Shown one piece after another: positions 17,134 to 25,553 of a DNA stretch of 64,000 bases (the first letter of the stretch is position 1; each line of letters opens with the position of its first letter). The notes below the pieces were generated by a model. It worked only from the letters and a program-made list of their open reading frames with translations. It made no database searches and was not told where the DNA came from. The translations under genes were made by a program, and so were the position numbers. This stretch comes from Streptomyces violens (GTDB taxonomy: Bacteria; Actinomycetota; Actinomycetes; Streptomycetales; Streptomycetaceae): positions 1 through 64,000 of the forward strand of contig NZ_JOBH01000010.1 in assembly GCF_000717745.1 (NCBI RefSeq), written 5' to 3'.

Positions 17134-18633
17134 GTGCACCCGTCCAAGCCGTCACCGGACCGTCCCTCGGGCCCCCTGTACGGGCCCCCGAGCGGCCCAC
17201 CGCCTCTGCCCCAGCCCCCCGACGGCACCACGACCGGCGGCACCCACCACCGAGGCGTACGCAAGCACGACAGAGGCGCACGCGAGCACCACCGAGGAGC
17301 CCGCAAGCACCCCCGAGGCGCACGCGAGCACCGCAGAGCCGCCCGCGACCAGCACCGAAGCATCCGCGAGCACCGAACCCCCCGCCGGGCGGCGCTCCGC
17401 ATCGCTTCCCTCATCGCCCTCATAGCCCTGCTGACGCTCTCCGGCATAGCCATCCTGACCCTGGTCCGCCGCGAGACCGGCACGGAAGGGTTCCTGGTCG
17501 GTTTCGCCCTCGCCGTCTTCCCGGTACCGATCCTCGTCACGGCCTTCCGCTGGCTGGACCGCGTGGAGCCGGAACCCTGGCGCAACCTCGCCTTCGCCTT
17601 CGCCTGGGGCGCCTGCGCCGCGACCCTCGTCGCGATCACCGCCAACGGCTTCGCGACCCACTGGCTGAGTACGAACATCGCCAGCGTCTCCCCGACCGAC
17701 GCCGAGACCTGGAGCAGTACGGTCGTCGCCCCGGTCGTCGAGGAGACGGCGAAGGCCGCCGCCGTCCTCCTGCTCTTCGTCTTCCGCCGCCGGCACATCG
17801 ACGGCATCACGGACGGCATCGTCATCGCCGGCCTCACCGCCACCGGCTTCGCGTTCACCGAGAACGTTCTCTACCTCGGCAACGCCGTCGGCCGCGATCT
17901 CTCGCTCGGCTCGCTCAGCCCGCACTCACTGGCCGGCCTCGCCGACTCCCTCACCGCGGGCACCTTCTTCGTACGCGTCATCATGTCGCCGTTCGCGCAC
18001 CCGCTCTTCACGGTCCTCACCGGCCTGTCCTTCGGCATAGCCGCGACCCGCTACCCCCACCACCGCGCGCTGCGTCTGGCGCTGCCCGCCCTCGGCCTCA
18101 CGACGGCGATCCTGCTCCACTCCATATGGAACAGCGCCTCGTCCCTCGGCAGCTTCGGCTTCCTGGCGGTCTACGGGCTCTTCATGGTCCCGGTATTCGC
18201 CGCCCTCTCCTGCCTCGCCGTCTGGTCCCGCCGCCAGGAACTGCTCTCCCTGCGCACGTACCTGCCCCCGTACGCGGCCGCCGGCTGGCTCACCCCGACC
18301 GATCCGCTCACCCTCTCCTCCCTCAGGACGCGCGCCCTCGCCCGCTCGATAGCCCGCCGCACCCACGGCCCCGCCGCCGCCCGAGCCGTCACCGAGTACG
18401 CCGCCCTGGCCACCTCCCTCGCCTTCCTCCGCCGCCGCGCCCACCGCACGGGCCCCACCCCCGACTTCCACACCCGCGAACGCACCCTCCTCCACCACCT
18501 CTGGCAAACCAAACCCCTGGCCCACCCAGCCCTGACCCACGCCCACCGCACGAGGCGTCAGGCACCGTGTTCGCCTTCGACACAGGCGTACGTCGCGTCG
18601 GACGAGTCCCGCACGCCCGACGGCAACCGCTGA
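17134..18633 (+). CDS. PrsW-family intramembrane metalloprotease
   Basis: About 499 residues. A basic N-terminal cytoplasmic stretch carries heptad-like repeats of the form H-x-R-G-A-R-K/E (about residues 38-85). Around eight hydrophobic segments follow (about 90-370), then a hydrophilic tail. The PrsW protease motifs are present: EETAK (in VVEETAKAAAVL), FTEN (FAFTENVLYL) and HSIWN. In Bacillus PrsW cleaves an anti-sigma factor, but here no anti-sigma gene is adjacent and the substrate is unknown. A longer open frame continues upstream through trmB in another frame but has no plausible start. I therefore use the GTG with the -10 box directly ahead. Confidence 0.83.
   Translation: MHPSKPSPDRPSGPLYGPPSGPPPLPQPPDGTTTGGTHHRGVRKHDRGAREHHRGARKHPRGAREHRRAARDQHRSIREHRTPRRAALRIASLIALIALLTLSGIAILTLVRRETGTEGFLVGFALAVFPVPILVTAFRWLDRVEPEPWRNLAFAFAWGACAATLVAITANGFATHWLSTNIASVSPTDAETWSSTVVAPVVEETAKAAAVLLLFVFRRRHIDGITDGIVIAGLTATGFAFTENVLYLGNAVGRDLSLGSLSPHSLAGLADSLTAGTFFVRVIMSPFAHPLFTVLTGLSFGIAATRYPHHRALRLALPALGLTTAILLHSIWNSASSLGSFGFLAVYGLFMVPVFAALSCLAVWSRRQELLSLRTYLPPYAAAGWLTPTDPLTLSSLRTRALARSIARRTHGPAAARAVTEYAALATSLAFLRRRAHRTGPTPDFHTRERTLLHHLWQTKPLAHPALTHAHRTRRQAPCSPSTQAYVASDESRTPDGNR
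17252..17377 (+). repeat. Six 21-bp tandem repeats inside the prsW-type gene
   Basis: Six imperfect 21-bp units, each with GAG-GCGCACGCGAGCAC-like sequence, run without gaps. Because 21 is a multiple of 3 they encode a seven-residue periodic basic segment at the cytoplasmic N-terminus. They look like slippage expansion kept in frame. Confidence 0.85.
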
Positions 18634-18660
18634 CGCCCTTCGCGCGCTGTCCTGCACAAT
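18630..18660 (+). promoter_or_regulatory. Candidate leaderless promoter of the vsr-type gene
   Basis: CTGACG (18630-18635) overlaps the prsW stop codon. CACAAT (18655-18660) follows at a spacing of 19, and the GTG start at 18668 is 7 nt further on, with no Shine-Dalgarno between. Confidence 0.4.
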
Positions 18661-18667
18661 GGGCAGC

Positions 18668-19093
18668 GTGCCCGTCACGCCCTCGTCCCCCGGTGTATCG
18701 GCCCGCATGAGTCGCCAGGCCAGCAAGGACACCTCTGTCGAGATGGCCGTCCGCCGCCTGCTGTACGCCGCCGGTATCCGTTACCGCCTGCAACGACGCG
18801 TACCCGACCTGCCACGCCGCACGATCGACATCGCCTTCCCCGGCGCGAAGATCGCGGTCTTCCTCGACGGATGTTTCTGGCACGGCTGCCCCGAGCACGC
18901 CACCCACCCCAAGGCGAACGCCGAATGGTGGCGTCAGAAGCTCGACCGCAACATGGCACGCGACCTGGAGACGACCGAACACCTCACCGCCGCCGGCTGG
19001 ACCGTCCTCCGCTTCTGGGAACACGAGGACCCCGCCGACGTGGCGCAGCGGGTAGCGGATTCGGTTTCGGCGGCGCGGCGCCGGCATCGGTGA
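18668..19093 (+). CDS. Very-short-patch-repair (Vsr-type) endonuclease
   Basis: About 141 residues, the usual size of Vsr. Family landmarks are the N-terminal SARMSRQASKDTSVE segment, DIAFPGAKIAVFLDGCFWHGCPEH (the metal-binding Asp, His and Cys cluster) and the late WTVLRFWEHED. E. coli Vsr nicks next to T:G mismatches made by deamination of 5-methylcytosine at Dcm sites. Here no cytosine methyltransferase is near, so it is an orphan. Possible roles are mismatch repair or a restriction-like nuclease. The start is GTG 18668 by the leaderless signal. ATG 18707 (MSRQ) is an alternative that would lose the conserved SAR lead-in. Confidence 0.85.
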   Translation: MPVTPSSPGVSARMSRQASKDTSVEMAVRRLLYAAGIRYRLQRRVPDLPRRTIDIAFPGAKIAVFLDGCFWHGCPEHATHPKANAEWWRQKLDRNMARDLETTEHLTAAGWTVLRFWEHEDPADVAQRVADSVSAARRRHR

Positions 19094-19224
19094 GGCGTGG
19101 AGGCCTTTGTCCGCGCGCTGCGGCGGGGCGGGATGTCCCGGCCGTAAGGGTGCCTCCCCACCGGGACCGGAAAGCCGGGCGTAAGGTCATGGCCAGAGAT
19201 GTCCCTGATGTGGAGGTTTTGGTG

Positions 19225-19524
19225 ATGGCTGGGGTTCCGGCGGGTGTGGTGGCTGCTGGTGGGCTCGTGGGGGGCTATGGGGTGGCTCGGTGGACGAAGA
19301 AGCGGCCGTTGGGTGGGGTTGCGTTGGCGGCGGCTGGGGTTGTGGCGGCTCGGGAGTGGCGGCGGAAGGGTGGGAACGGTACGGCGGCGGCGTTGAGCGG
19401 GCTGTATGTCGCGGCGTTCGCCGGGTCGCATCCGCTGGCCAAGAAGGTGGGGTCCTGGCCGTCCGTGTTCGCGGTGGCCGGGGCCGTGGCGGTGGCTTCT
19501 TGGGTGGTCGTCGACCGGAAGTAG
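19225..19524 (+). CDS. Small hydrophobic membrane protein of unknown function
   Basis: A 99-residue protein with about three hydrophobic stretches separated by short basic loops (ARWTKKR, AREWRRKG). It resembles small inner-membrane proteins conserved in Streptomyces, but no function can be assigned. ATG 19225 follows GGAGG at a spacing of 9. ATG 19189 in the same frame is possible. Third positions are less GC-rich (many GGT/GTT) than neighbouring genes, mild evidence for different expression or history. Confidence 0.65.
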   Translation: MAGVPAGVVAAGGLVGGYGVARWTKKRPLGGVALAAAGVVAAREWRRKGGNGTAAALSGLYVAAFAGSHPLAKKVGSWPSVFAVAGAVAVASWVVVDRK

Positions 19525-19545
19525 GTCGAATAAGTCGGAACGTCT

Positions 19546-19575
19546 GAAGGGCGGCTGCGCGTGCAGCCGCCCTTC
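19546..19575. terminator. Bidirectional hairpin terminator
   Basis: A perfect 13-bp GC-rich stem (19546-19558 with 19563-19575) with a 4-nt loop lies between the convergent small membrane protein and aldo/keto reductase genes. Confidence 0.7.
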
Positions 19576-19642
19576 ATGCGTGCCAGTCATGCGTGCCAGG
19601 TCGCCCTGGAGGCTATGCCGACGCACGTTATGCCGACGCAGG

Positions 19643-20635
19643 TTATGCCGAGGCGTCCGTCAGGAGGGTGAGGTCCTCGTTGGTGAGGGGGAGGGTGCCG
19701 AGGGCCAGGAGGGCCGGGAGCTGGGCTACCGTGCGGGCGCTGGCGATCGGGGCCGTGACCGTGGGCTGCGCGGCGAGCCAGGCGAGGGCGACGGTGGCCT
19801 GTTCGGCGTTGTGGCGGGCCGCGACCTCGTCGAGGGCGGCCAGGACGCGGCGGCCGCGCTCGGTGGCGAGGTGCTCGGCGGCCTTGCCGGAGCGGGCGCT
19901 TTCCACGTCGGTGCCCGGGCGGTACTTGCCGGTCAGGAAGCCGGAGGCGAGGCCGTAGTACGGCATGGCACCCAGGCCGTGGCGGGCGGCGATGTCGCGC
20001 AGCGGGCCCTCGTACGTGTCGCGGGAGACGAGGTTGTAGTGCGGTTGGAGGGCGACGTACTTGGCCAGGCCCTCGCGTTCGGAGAATTCGAGTGATGCCT
20101 GGAGCCGCTCGGGCGAGATGTTGGAGGCGCCGATCTCGCGGACCTTGCCGGCCTTCACCAGGTCGTCGAGGGCGGAGATGATCTCGGAGACCTCGACGGA
20201 CTCGTCGTCGTAGTGGGTGTAGTAGAGGTCGATGTGGTCCGTACGGAGGCGGGCCAGGGATTCGTCGGCGGCCGCCTTGATGTTGGCGGCGGACAGGCCC
20301 TTGCGGTCGGGGAGGGCGCCGACCTTCGTGGCGATGACGAGGTCGGAGCGGTTGCCGCGGGCGGTGTGCCAGTCGCCGATGATCGTCTCGGACTCGCCGC
20401 CCTTGTTGCCGGGGGCGAAGACGGAGTAGGCGTCGGCCGTGTCGATGAAGTTGCCGCCGGCCCCGGTGAACGCGTCCAGCACCTCGAAGGACGTCGCCAC
20501 GTCGGCGGTCCAGCCGAAGACGTTGCCGCCGAGGGAGAGGGGGGAGACCGTGAGCGAGCCCAGGGTCTTGGAGGCGGTTACAGGGACGGGGCCGTGGCCG
20601 GGCGTGGGGGCGGAAGAAGCGGAAGAAGTGGACAT
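19643..20635 (-). CDS. Aldo/keto reductase
   Basis: A 330-residue (beta/alpha)8 NADPH-dependent oxidoreductase. The catalytic tetrad is visible: Asp and Tyr in DTADAYS (about 63-69), Lys in VIATKVG (about 100-106) and His in LYYTHYDD (about 137-144). The NADPH-binding GASNISPERL and a late PIASARTVAQL are typical. It belongs to the YajO/Tas-like general stress AKRs, and the substrate is unknown. It stands alone, convergent with the gene before it. Confidence 0.9.
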   Translation of the reverse strand: MSTSSASSAPTPGHGPVPVTASKTLGSLTVSPLSLGGNVFGWTADVATSFEVLDAFTGAGGNFIDTADAYSVFAPGNKGGESETIIGDWHTARGNRSDLVIATKVGALPDRKGLSAANIKAAADESLARLRTDHIDLYYTHYDDESVEVSEIISALDDLVKAGKVREIGASNISPERLQASLEFSEREGLAKYVALQPHYNLVSRDTYEGPLRDIAARHGLGAMPYYGLASGFLTGKYRPGTDVESARSGKAAEHLATERGRRVLAALDEVAARHNAEQATVALAWLAAQPTVTAPIASARTVAQLPALLALGTLPLTNEDLTLLTDASA

Positions 20636-20765
20636 GTGAGCGTCAGCGAGGGTGGGGCGGGGAGTTATTCCGGGAGGTGAGGGGGCATCACTCGGATGCC
20701 TGGCCAGGGGTGTTCATGAGAGGGGAGCCACCCTCCCCGCCGGCCGTTGACTTCGTCCGGAGGCC

Positions 20766-21197
20766 CTAACGGTCACTGAGCGGGGACGGGACCTCCTGGA
20801 CCGTCCAGCCGTTGCCGTCGGGGTCCTTGAAGTACATGAAGGAGTTCCACGTCTCGCCGCGGCCTTCGGCCCAGCCCTCGGGGCCGAGATGCTGTACCGG
20901 GCTGACCTCCACCCCACGCCGTACCAGCTCCGCGTGGGCCGCTTCGATGTCCACGACGCACAGTTGCAGGCCCTGGAGCGTGCCCGGGGCCATGGCGGAC
21001 TGGCCGGGGGCCGGGGGCAGGCCCTGGATGAGGGCGATCGAGCAGCGCGAACCGGGCGGGGTGAGCTGGATGATCCGTACCCCCTCGGCGACCTGCGAGT
21101 CCACGTCGGTCTTGAAGCCGCACTGCTCTTCGTAGAAGCGCTTCGCACGGTCCTGGTCGGTGACGGGGACGGGAACGATTTCGAGGGTCCACTCCAC
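20766..21197 (-). CDS. VOC-superfamily (glyoxalase/bleomycin-resistance-like) protein
   Basis: About 143 residues with two beta-alpha-beta-beta-beta modules: EWTLEIVPVPVTDQDRAKRFYEE at the front, and FMYFKDPDGNGWTVQEV at the end carrying the usual terminal Glu ligand. Family members are metal-dependent lyases, dioxygenases or drug-binding proteins, and this one cannot be assigned further. GTG 21197 follows AAGGAC at a spacing of 7 and gives the normal family length. The longer open frame to 21344 lacks support. Confidence 0.82.
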   Translation of the reverse strand: MEWTLEIVPVPVTDQDRAKRFYEEQCGFKTDVDSQVAEGVRIIQLTPPGSRCSIALIQGLPPAPGQSAMAPGTLQGLQLCVVDIEAAHAELVRRGVEVSPVQHLGPEGWAEGRGETWNSFMYFKDPDGNGWTVQEVPSPLSDR

Positions 21198-21548
21198 TGG
21201 GGCCGTCCTTGGCTCGGCGCGCCCTTCTCGGGGCGCGGTGGCAGGGGCTCGTTCATTCTGCGGGAGCGGGGTGGGCCGCGCTCGCCGGACGGCCGAAGAT
21301 ACGACCGGCGGCCCGATGGCCTCCCGCGGTGTGCGGGTGGCCATCAGGGCCGCCGTGGCGTGCGGGCCCGCGGTACGCGGAGCCCCGGCCGTCGGCCACC
21401 GCCTCTCCCCTCCTGATGTACGCCCGGTTCCCGTTCACGGCGGAACGGGCGTACGAGGCGGCGGCGACGGCGGACAAGTGCCCCGGACGGGCGGGCGGAA
21501 GCCCGTAGGGCGGAGGATGGCCCGAAGCCGAGCCTGAGGCGAATCCGG
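21198..21548. other. Gap between VOC and M23 genes, nothing recognised
   Basis: About 350 bp with several open frames on both strands but none with a ribosome binding site, codon bias or recognisable protein. It should contain the VOC promoter and the M23 terminator, but I cannot locate either with confidence. Confidence 0.4.
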
Positions 21549-22775
21549 TCAGAGGGTCAGGCCATGGTTCCGCAGCCACGCCATCGGGTCGACCGGGGTG
21601 TCCGAGCCCGGGCGGACCTCCAGGTGGAGGTGCGGGCCCGTGACGTTGCCCGTGGCGCCGACCCGGCCGATGACGTCGCCGGTGTTCACCTTGCCCGAGG
21701 TCTTCACCATCGAGGAGAGGTGGCAGTACCAGAGCTCCGTGCCGTCGTCGAGGGTGACGACGATGCGGTAGCCGTACGAACCCGCCCAGCCGGCCTGCGT
21801 GATCGTGCCGCCGTGCACGGCCTTGGCCGGGGTGCCGGTCGGCGCTGCGAAGTCCAGGCCGGTGTGGTCGGCGGCCCAGCGGTCGCCGCCCTGACCGAAG
21901 GTGGCGGAGATGGTGAAGGAGGAGACCGGAAGGGTGTAGCTCTTGGCCAGTTCGGCGAGCTTTGCGGCCCGTTCGGCGGCCGCCTTCTTGCGCGCCTCTT
22001 CCTCGGCCTTTGCCTTGGCTTCTGCCGCGGCCTTCTTCTTCGCGCTCTCGGCCTGCTGCTGACGCTCGGCCGCGTCCGCCTCGGCCTGCTTCACCGCGGC
22101 CTGTTCGGCGGCCTCGCGGGCCTCCTGGTCGGCGGAGCTCTGCGCGCGTTCGGCCTGCTCCAGGATGCGGGCGCGGAGCGCCTCGCCGCCGCCCTGCGCG
22201 GACTCGCCGGCCGCCCCGGTGAACGGGCCACCCTGCGTGGCGTCCGCGCCCGTCCCGGAGGAGTCGTGGGACACCAGGCTGCCGATGCCCGGCAGGGTTT
22301 CCGCCGCGGGGAGCTTTTCGGATATGCGTTCGGCCGCGCTGCCCAGGTCGGGCATGGATATGGAGACCTGCGGCTTGCCCTGCGCGGAGGCCATGCCACC
22401 CGCGCCGACCGCCGCGATGACGCCGACGCCCAGGACCGTACTGCTGCGGGCGAGGCCGCCGCCGCGCTGCTTGGCCACACGGTGCCGGCCGCGTACCGGA
22501 CGTACGGACTCCTCGGTGGGGTTCCACTGCTCCCAGGGACCGTCGGCCGCACCCGGGTCGCTCACGGCGGGGAAGCTGGGGAAGACGGCGGTGTCGGCGG
22601 GGCCCGGCTCGGCGTGCGTCCGGGGGGACTCGTACGAACCATGTGCCGCGTACACGTCGGGGGCGGCATACGCATCGGGCGCGGCGTACGTGTCGTGAGT
22701 GCCGTACGTGTCGTGGGTGCCGTACGCATCGGGGGCGGCGTAAGGCGGTGTGGGGGCAGGCTTGTTGGACGCCAC
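21549..22775 (-). CDS. M23 (LytM-type) peptidoglycan endopeptidase with coiled coil
   Basis: 408 residues. The N-terminus (10-50) is made of short Tyr-Ala/Gly-x-Pro/His-Asp repeats. A signal-anchor segment follows (about 108-133, after RGRHRVAKQR), then a long Ala/Glu/Lys coiled coil (about 195-278) and a C-terminal M23 domain. The zinc ligands are present: H304 and D308 (HTGLD), H382 and H384 (HLH), plus H352. It is predicted to cut peptidoglycan cross-links or to activate amidases outside the membrane. GTG 22775 follows AAGGAG at a spacing of 9. The leader carries a c-di-AMP riboswitch, as for Streptomyces cell-wall hydrolases such as rpfA. Confidence 0.9.
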   Translation of the reverse strand: MASNKPAPTPPYAAPDAYGTHDTYGTHDTYAAPDAYAAPDVYAAHGSYESPRTHAEPGPADTAVFPSFPAVSDPGAADGPWEQWNPTEESVRPVRGRHRVAKQRGGGLARSSTVLGVGVIAAVGAGGMASAQGKPQVSISMPDLGSAAERISEKLPAAETLPGIGSLVSHDSSGTGADATQGGPFTGAAGESAQGGGEALRARILEQAERAQSSADQEAREAAEQAAVKQAEADAAERQQQAESAKKKAAAEAKAKAEEEARKKAAAERAAKLAELAKSYTLPVSSFTISATFGQGGDRWAADHTGLDFAAPTGTPAKAVHGGTITQAGWAGSYGYRIVVTLDDGTELWYCHLSSMVKTSGKVNTGDVIGRVGATGNVTGPHLHLEVRPGSDTPVDPMAWLRNHGLTL

Positions 22776-22804
22776 GGGGGCGCACTCCTTTCCTTCCTTC
22801 TCGC

Positions 22805-22965
22805 CTACCGGGTTAGCTGACGGGTTCGGAGCAGGAAGGTCTCCTACGGGCGGCTCCGGAGGGAGTCGTCCGATTCACCCCAAGGTGGTGGTTCCCCGGT
22901 TCCCTGGGCAGGTGGTGCGGTGGTGAAGTGCGCTTTTGGGATTCGGCGTCGGCCGCGCGGTGCCG
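22805..22965 (-). promoter_or_regulatory. Cyclic di-AMP riboswitch (ydaO/yuaA class)
   Basis: The minus strand shows the conserved ydaO core: GGGGAACC, then TTGGGGTGAATCGG (about 22865-22900), then CCCGTAGGAGACC (about 22838-22850). The aptamer ends with CCGTCAGCTAACCCGGTAGG (about 22806-22825), just before the M23 start codon. This class usually turns cell-wall hydrolase genes off when c-di-AMP is high. Boundaries are approximate. The upstream sequence to 23131 holds the divergent promoters and no gene. Confidence 0.88.
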
Positions 22966-23131
22966 CCTCTTGCGACGGCTGGTCCGACCGCGCTGCGTTA
23001 TCGGACAGTAATAGACGGGGCGGCCGGATTCCAAGCGTTCCCCGGAATCCGTACGCCCGCTGAGCTGGACTTATGCGGCCAGTCATGACCAAATGGGGGC
23101 GAGTTGACCGAGCATCGGAAACCCGGAGCGG

Positions 23132-23148
23132 ACTGATCGTTTATCAGT
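23132..23148. promoter_or_regulatory. 6-bp inverted repeat ACTGAT-n5-ATCAGT
   Basis: This perfect inverted repeat with a 5-nt AT-rich centre lies 57 bp upstream of the DUF2332 start and within the divergent promoter region with the riboswitch-controlled M23 gene. It is a candidate operator. Confidence 0.35.
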
Positions 23149-23204
23149 TGTTATGCGGAGGGGTGCACAGTGATTACGTACAGTGAGAGCAGTAACGTCT
23201 GATC

Positions 23205-24242
23205 ATGGTCGTCAACAGCGCGCAGGCAGTGGCTGATCGGTACGCGGAGTTCTCGTGGCAGCAGGCGCGGGGCGAGTCGGACGCCCATGAGGAGCTCACC
23301 GCCCGCATCAGCCAGGACCCGGAATTCTGCGACTTCCTCGGCGCCTCACTGCCGCCCGGCAACAAGCAGCAGCCCAATCTCCTGCTCGCCGCCGTCCGTT
23401 ACCTCGACGGCCCGCACGCCGACCAGGGGCCCCGCGGCGACTTCGCGTACCGCACCTGGCGCGAGTGGACCATCCGGCACTGGGACGACGTACGCGACGT
23501 CATGATGCGCCGGCTCACGCAGACCAACGAGCCCGCGCGCTGCGCCACACTCCTGCCGCTCCTCGCCCGCCTCCCCCAGCCGCTCGCGCTGCTGGAGGTC
23601 GGTGCGTCGGCCGGGCTGTGCCTGCACCCGGACCGGTACCGCTACCGGTACGACGACGGCCCGGAGTTCGGCGCTCCGGACAGCCCGGTCGTCTTTCCCT
23701 GCCGTACGTCCCCGGGCACGCCCGTACCGACCGGGCTGCCGCGGATCGTCTGGCGGGCCGGGATCGACCTGAACCCGCTCGACGTGACCGACCCCGACGA
23801 CGTGCGCTGGCTCCAGGCGCTGATCTGGCCCGGTTCGACACCCGATGCGGCGGAACGTCAGCAGCGCCAGCTGGGCGCCATCGAAGCCGTACGGCAGGCA
23901 CCGCCCGCTCCGCTCGTACGCGGTGACCTCCTGGACGAGCTGCCCGCGCTGGCCGCCCAGGCGCCGCGCGACGCAACGCTGGTCGTCTTCCACACGGCCG
24001 TACTGACATATCTGCCGCTGGAGCGCCGCGAGGAGTTCGCCCGGGTCGTACGGTCGGTCCTGGTGGACCGGGCCGGGCACTGGGTCTCCAACGAGCACCA
24101 CAGCGTGCTGCCGTGGCTGCCCGGGCCGCGCCCCGCCGACGCGCACCGGCTCACCCTCTCCGTCGACGGCCGCCCGGTCGCCCTCACGGGCCAGCACGGA
24201 CAGAGCGTGCAGTGGCTGGAGGAGGGGCCGCAGGTGGGGTGA
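23205..24242 (+). CDS. DUF2332 family protein
   Basis: A 345-residue protein of the DUF2332 family. It has an N-terminal helical part (RYAEFSWQQARGES, EFCDFLGASLP, QQPNLLLAAVRYL) and a segment LLEVGASAGLCLHPDRYRY (about 140-158) that resembles the SAM-binding loop of methyltransferases. A late DATLVVFHTAVLTYLP follows. The biochemical role is not established. The fold suggests a methyltransferase-like nucleotide-binding domain but that is inference. It is divergent from the M23 gene and not in an operon. Confidence 0.8.
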   Translation: MVVNSAQAVADRYAEFSWQQARGESDAHEELTARISQDPEFCDFLGASLPPGNKQQPNLLLAAVRYLDGPHADQGPRGDFAYRTWREWTIRHWDDVRDVMMRRLTQTNEPARCATLLPLLARLPQPLALLEVGASAGLCLHPDRYRYRYDDGPEFGAPDSPVVFPCRTSPGTPVPTGLPRIVWRAGIDLNPLDVTDPDDVRWLQALIWPGSTPDAAERQQRQLGAIEAVRQAPPAPLVRGDLLDELPALAAQAPRDATLVVFHTAVLTYLPLERREEFARVVRSVLVDRAGHWVSNEHHSVLPWLPGPRPADAHRLTLSVDGRPVALTGQHGQSVQWLEEGPQVG

Positions 24243-24311
24243 CTCACCCCCGGTTGCCCCGGCCCGCCACGGGCTCCCAAGGGGCGCCCAGGGAACACCG
24301 CAGGGCGCGCC

Positions 24312-25553
24312 CTACCCCTCCGGTCTTCGTACCGCCAGCAGCGCCATGTCGTCCGCCGTCTCCCCTCCCGTGTGCCGCGCCACATCGTCGATCAGCGCGT
24401 CCAGCAGCTCATCGGGGCCGCTGAACGCCCGGCCGGCCAGCCGGACCGCCGGCTGGTAGAACACGCCCCCGGAGTCCCGCGCCTCGGTCACCCCGTCGGT
24501 GAACAGCAGCAGCATCGCGCCGGGCGGGAAATCGGCCTGGTCGGCCCGGTCCGGCCAGCCCGCGACCTCGCTCAGCCCGAGCGGCAGCGCCGGTATCCGC
24601 GGCTCCAGCTCGCGCAGCGTGCCGTCCGCGCACAGCAGCAGCGGCGCCGGATGGCCTCGGTTCAGCACCCGCAGTACCCCGCGCTCCTCGGACGGCACCT
24701 CGGCGAGCACCGCCGTGGTGAAGCCCTCGAACTGGTCCAGCCCCTCCCGCCGTCTCCCCTCGCGCTGCAGCGCCCGCTCCAGCCGTCCCGCCACCGCCTC
24801 CAGCGTGGCCTCCTGCTCCGCGGCCTCCCTGAAGGCCCCGATGACGATCACGGCGGCCTCCACCGCCTCCAGGCCCTTGCCCCGGACATCGCCGACGATG
24901 AGCCGCACGCCGTGCGGGGTGTCCTGCACGGCGTACAGATCGCCCCCGATACGGGCGTCCGCCTGCGCCGCTTCGTACCGCGCGGCGACGTCGAGCCCGC
25001 TGATGCGGTCCGGCGGCAGCGGCAGCACGGCCCGCTGGGCGACCTCCGCCACGTCGCGCACGGAGGCGAGCCGGGCGTCGGTCATCCGCACCGCCCGGTT
25101 GATCCCGAGCGCCAGGAAGGCGACGACCAGGACGGTCACCGCTTCGGTGTACGACTCATAGCCACCGGCCCGGCCGTGGACGGCGACCACGCCCAGCTCC
25201 GCCAGTACGGAGAGGACGCTGACCAGCGCTGTGTTCCGCAGCGAGTACAGCGGCGCGGCGACCAGGGGCGCCGCCGAGAAGAAGGGCGCGGCGGTGTACC
25301 GGGCCGGGGTCAGCAGGTCGAAGGCCAGACCGCCGATCAGGAGCATGGCGGGCAGCCAGCAGACCAGCCGGCGGCTGATCGGCGACAGCCCGTCCCGACG
25401 GGCCTGCCGCTCCCGGTCGCCCGGCACGCACGCTCCGCCTCGCCCCATCCGCTCCGGCCTCTTTCCCGCGCCGCTCTCCGTGCCGTACGCCGTCTCGCCC
25501 GCCGTCCCGGCCCCCGTACCGTGCGTCGTCTCGTCCACCGCTCCCGTCACCAT
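24312..25553 (-). CDS. Membrane-anchored SpoIIE-type PP2C phosphatase
   Basis: About 413 residues. A charged N-terminus is followed by about four hydrophobic segments (about 60-160) and a short linker (TDARLASVRDVAEVAQRAVLP). The SpoIIE-like phosphatase domain (about 190-410) has metal-binding motifs IGGDLYAV, VGDVRGKGLEA, FTDGVTEARD and DDMALLAVRR. It should dephosphorylate Ser/Thr on anti-anti-sigma-type partners, with membrane segments as sensor or anchor. No partner gene is nearby. The start is uncertain: ATG 25553, GTG 25589 or a later site. Confidence 0.83.
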   Translation of the reverse strand: MVTGAVDETTHGTGAGTAGETAYGTESGAGKRPERMGRGGACVPGDRERQARRDGLSPISRRLVCWLPAMLLIGGLAFDLLTPARYTAAPFFSAAPLVAAPLYSLRNTALVSVLSVLAELGVVAVHGRAGGYESYTEAVTVLVVAFLALGINRAVRMTDARLASVRDVAEVAQRAVLPLPPDRISGLDVAARYEAAQADARIGGDLYAVQDTPHGVRLIVGDVRGKGLEAVEAAVIVIGAFREAAEQEATLEAVAGRLERALQREGRRREGLDQFEGFTTAVLAEVPSEERGVLRVLNRGHPAPLLLCADGTLRELEPRIPALPLGLSEVAGWPDRADQADFPPGAMLLLFTDGVTEARDSGGVFYQPAVRLAGRAFSGPDELLDALIDDVARHTGGETADDMALLAVRRPEG

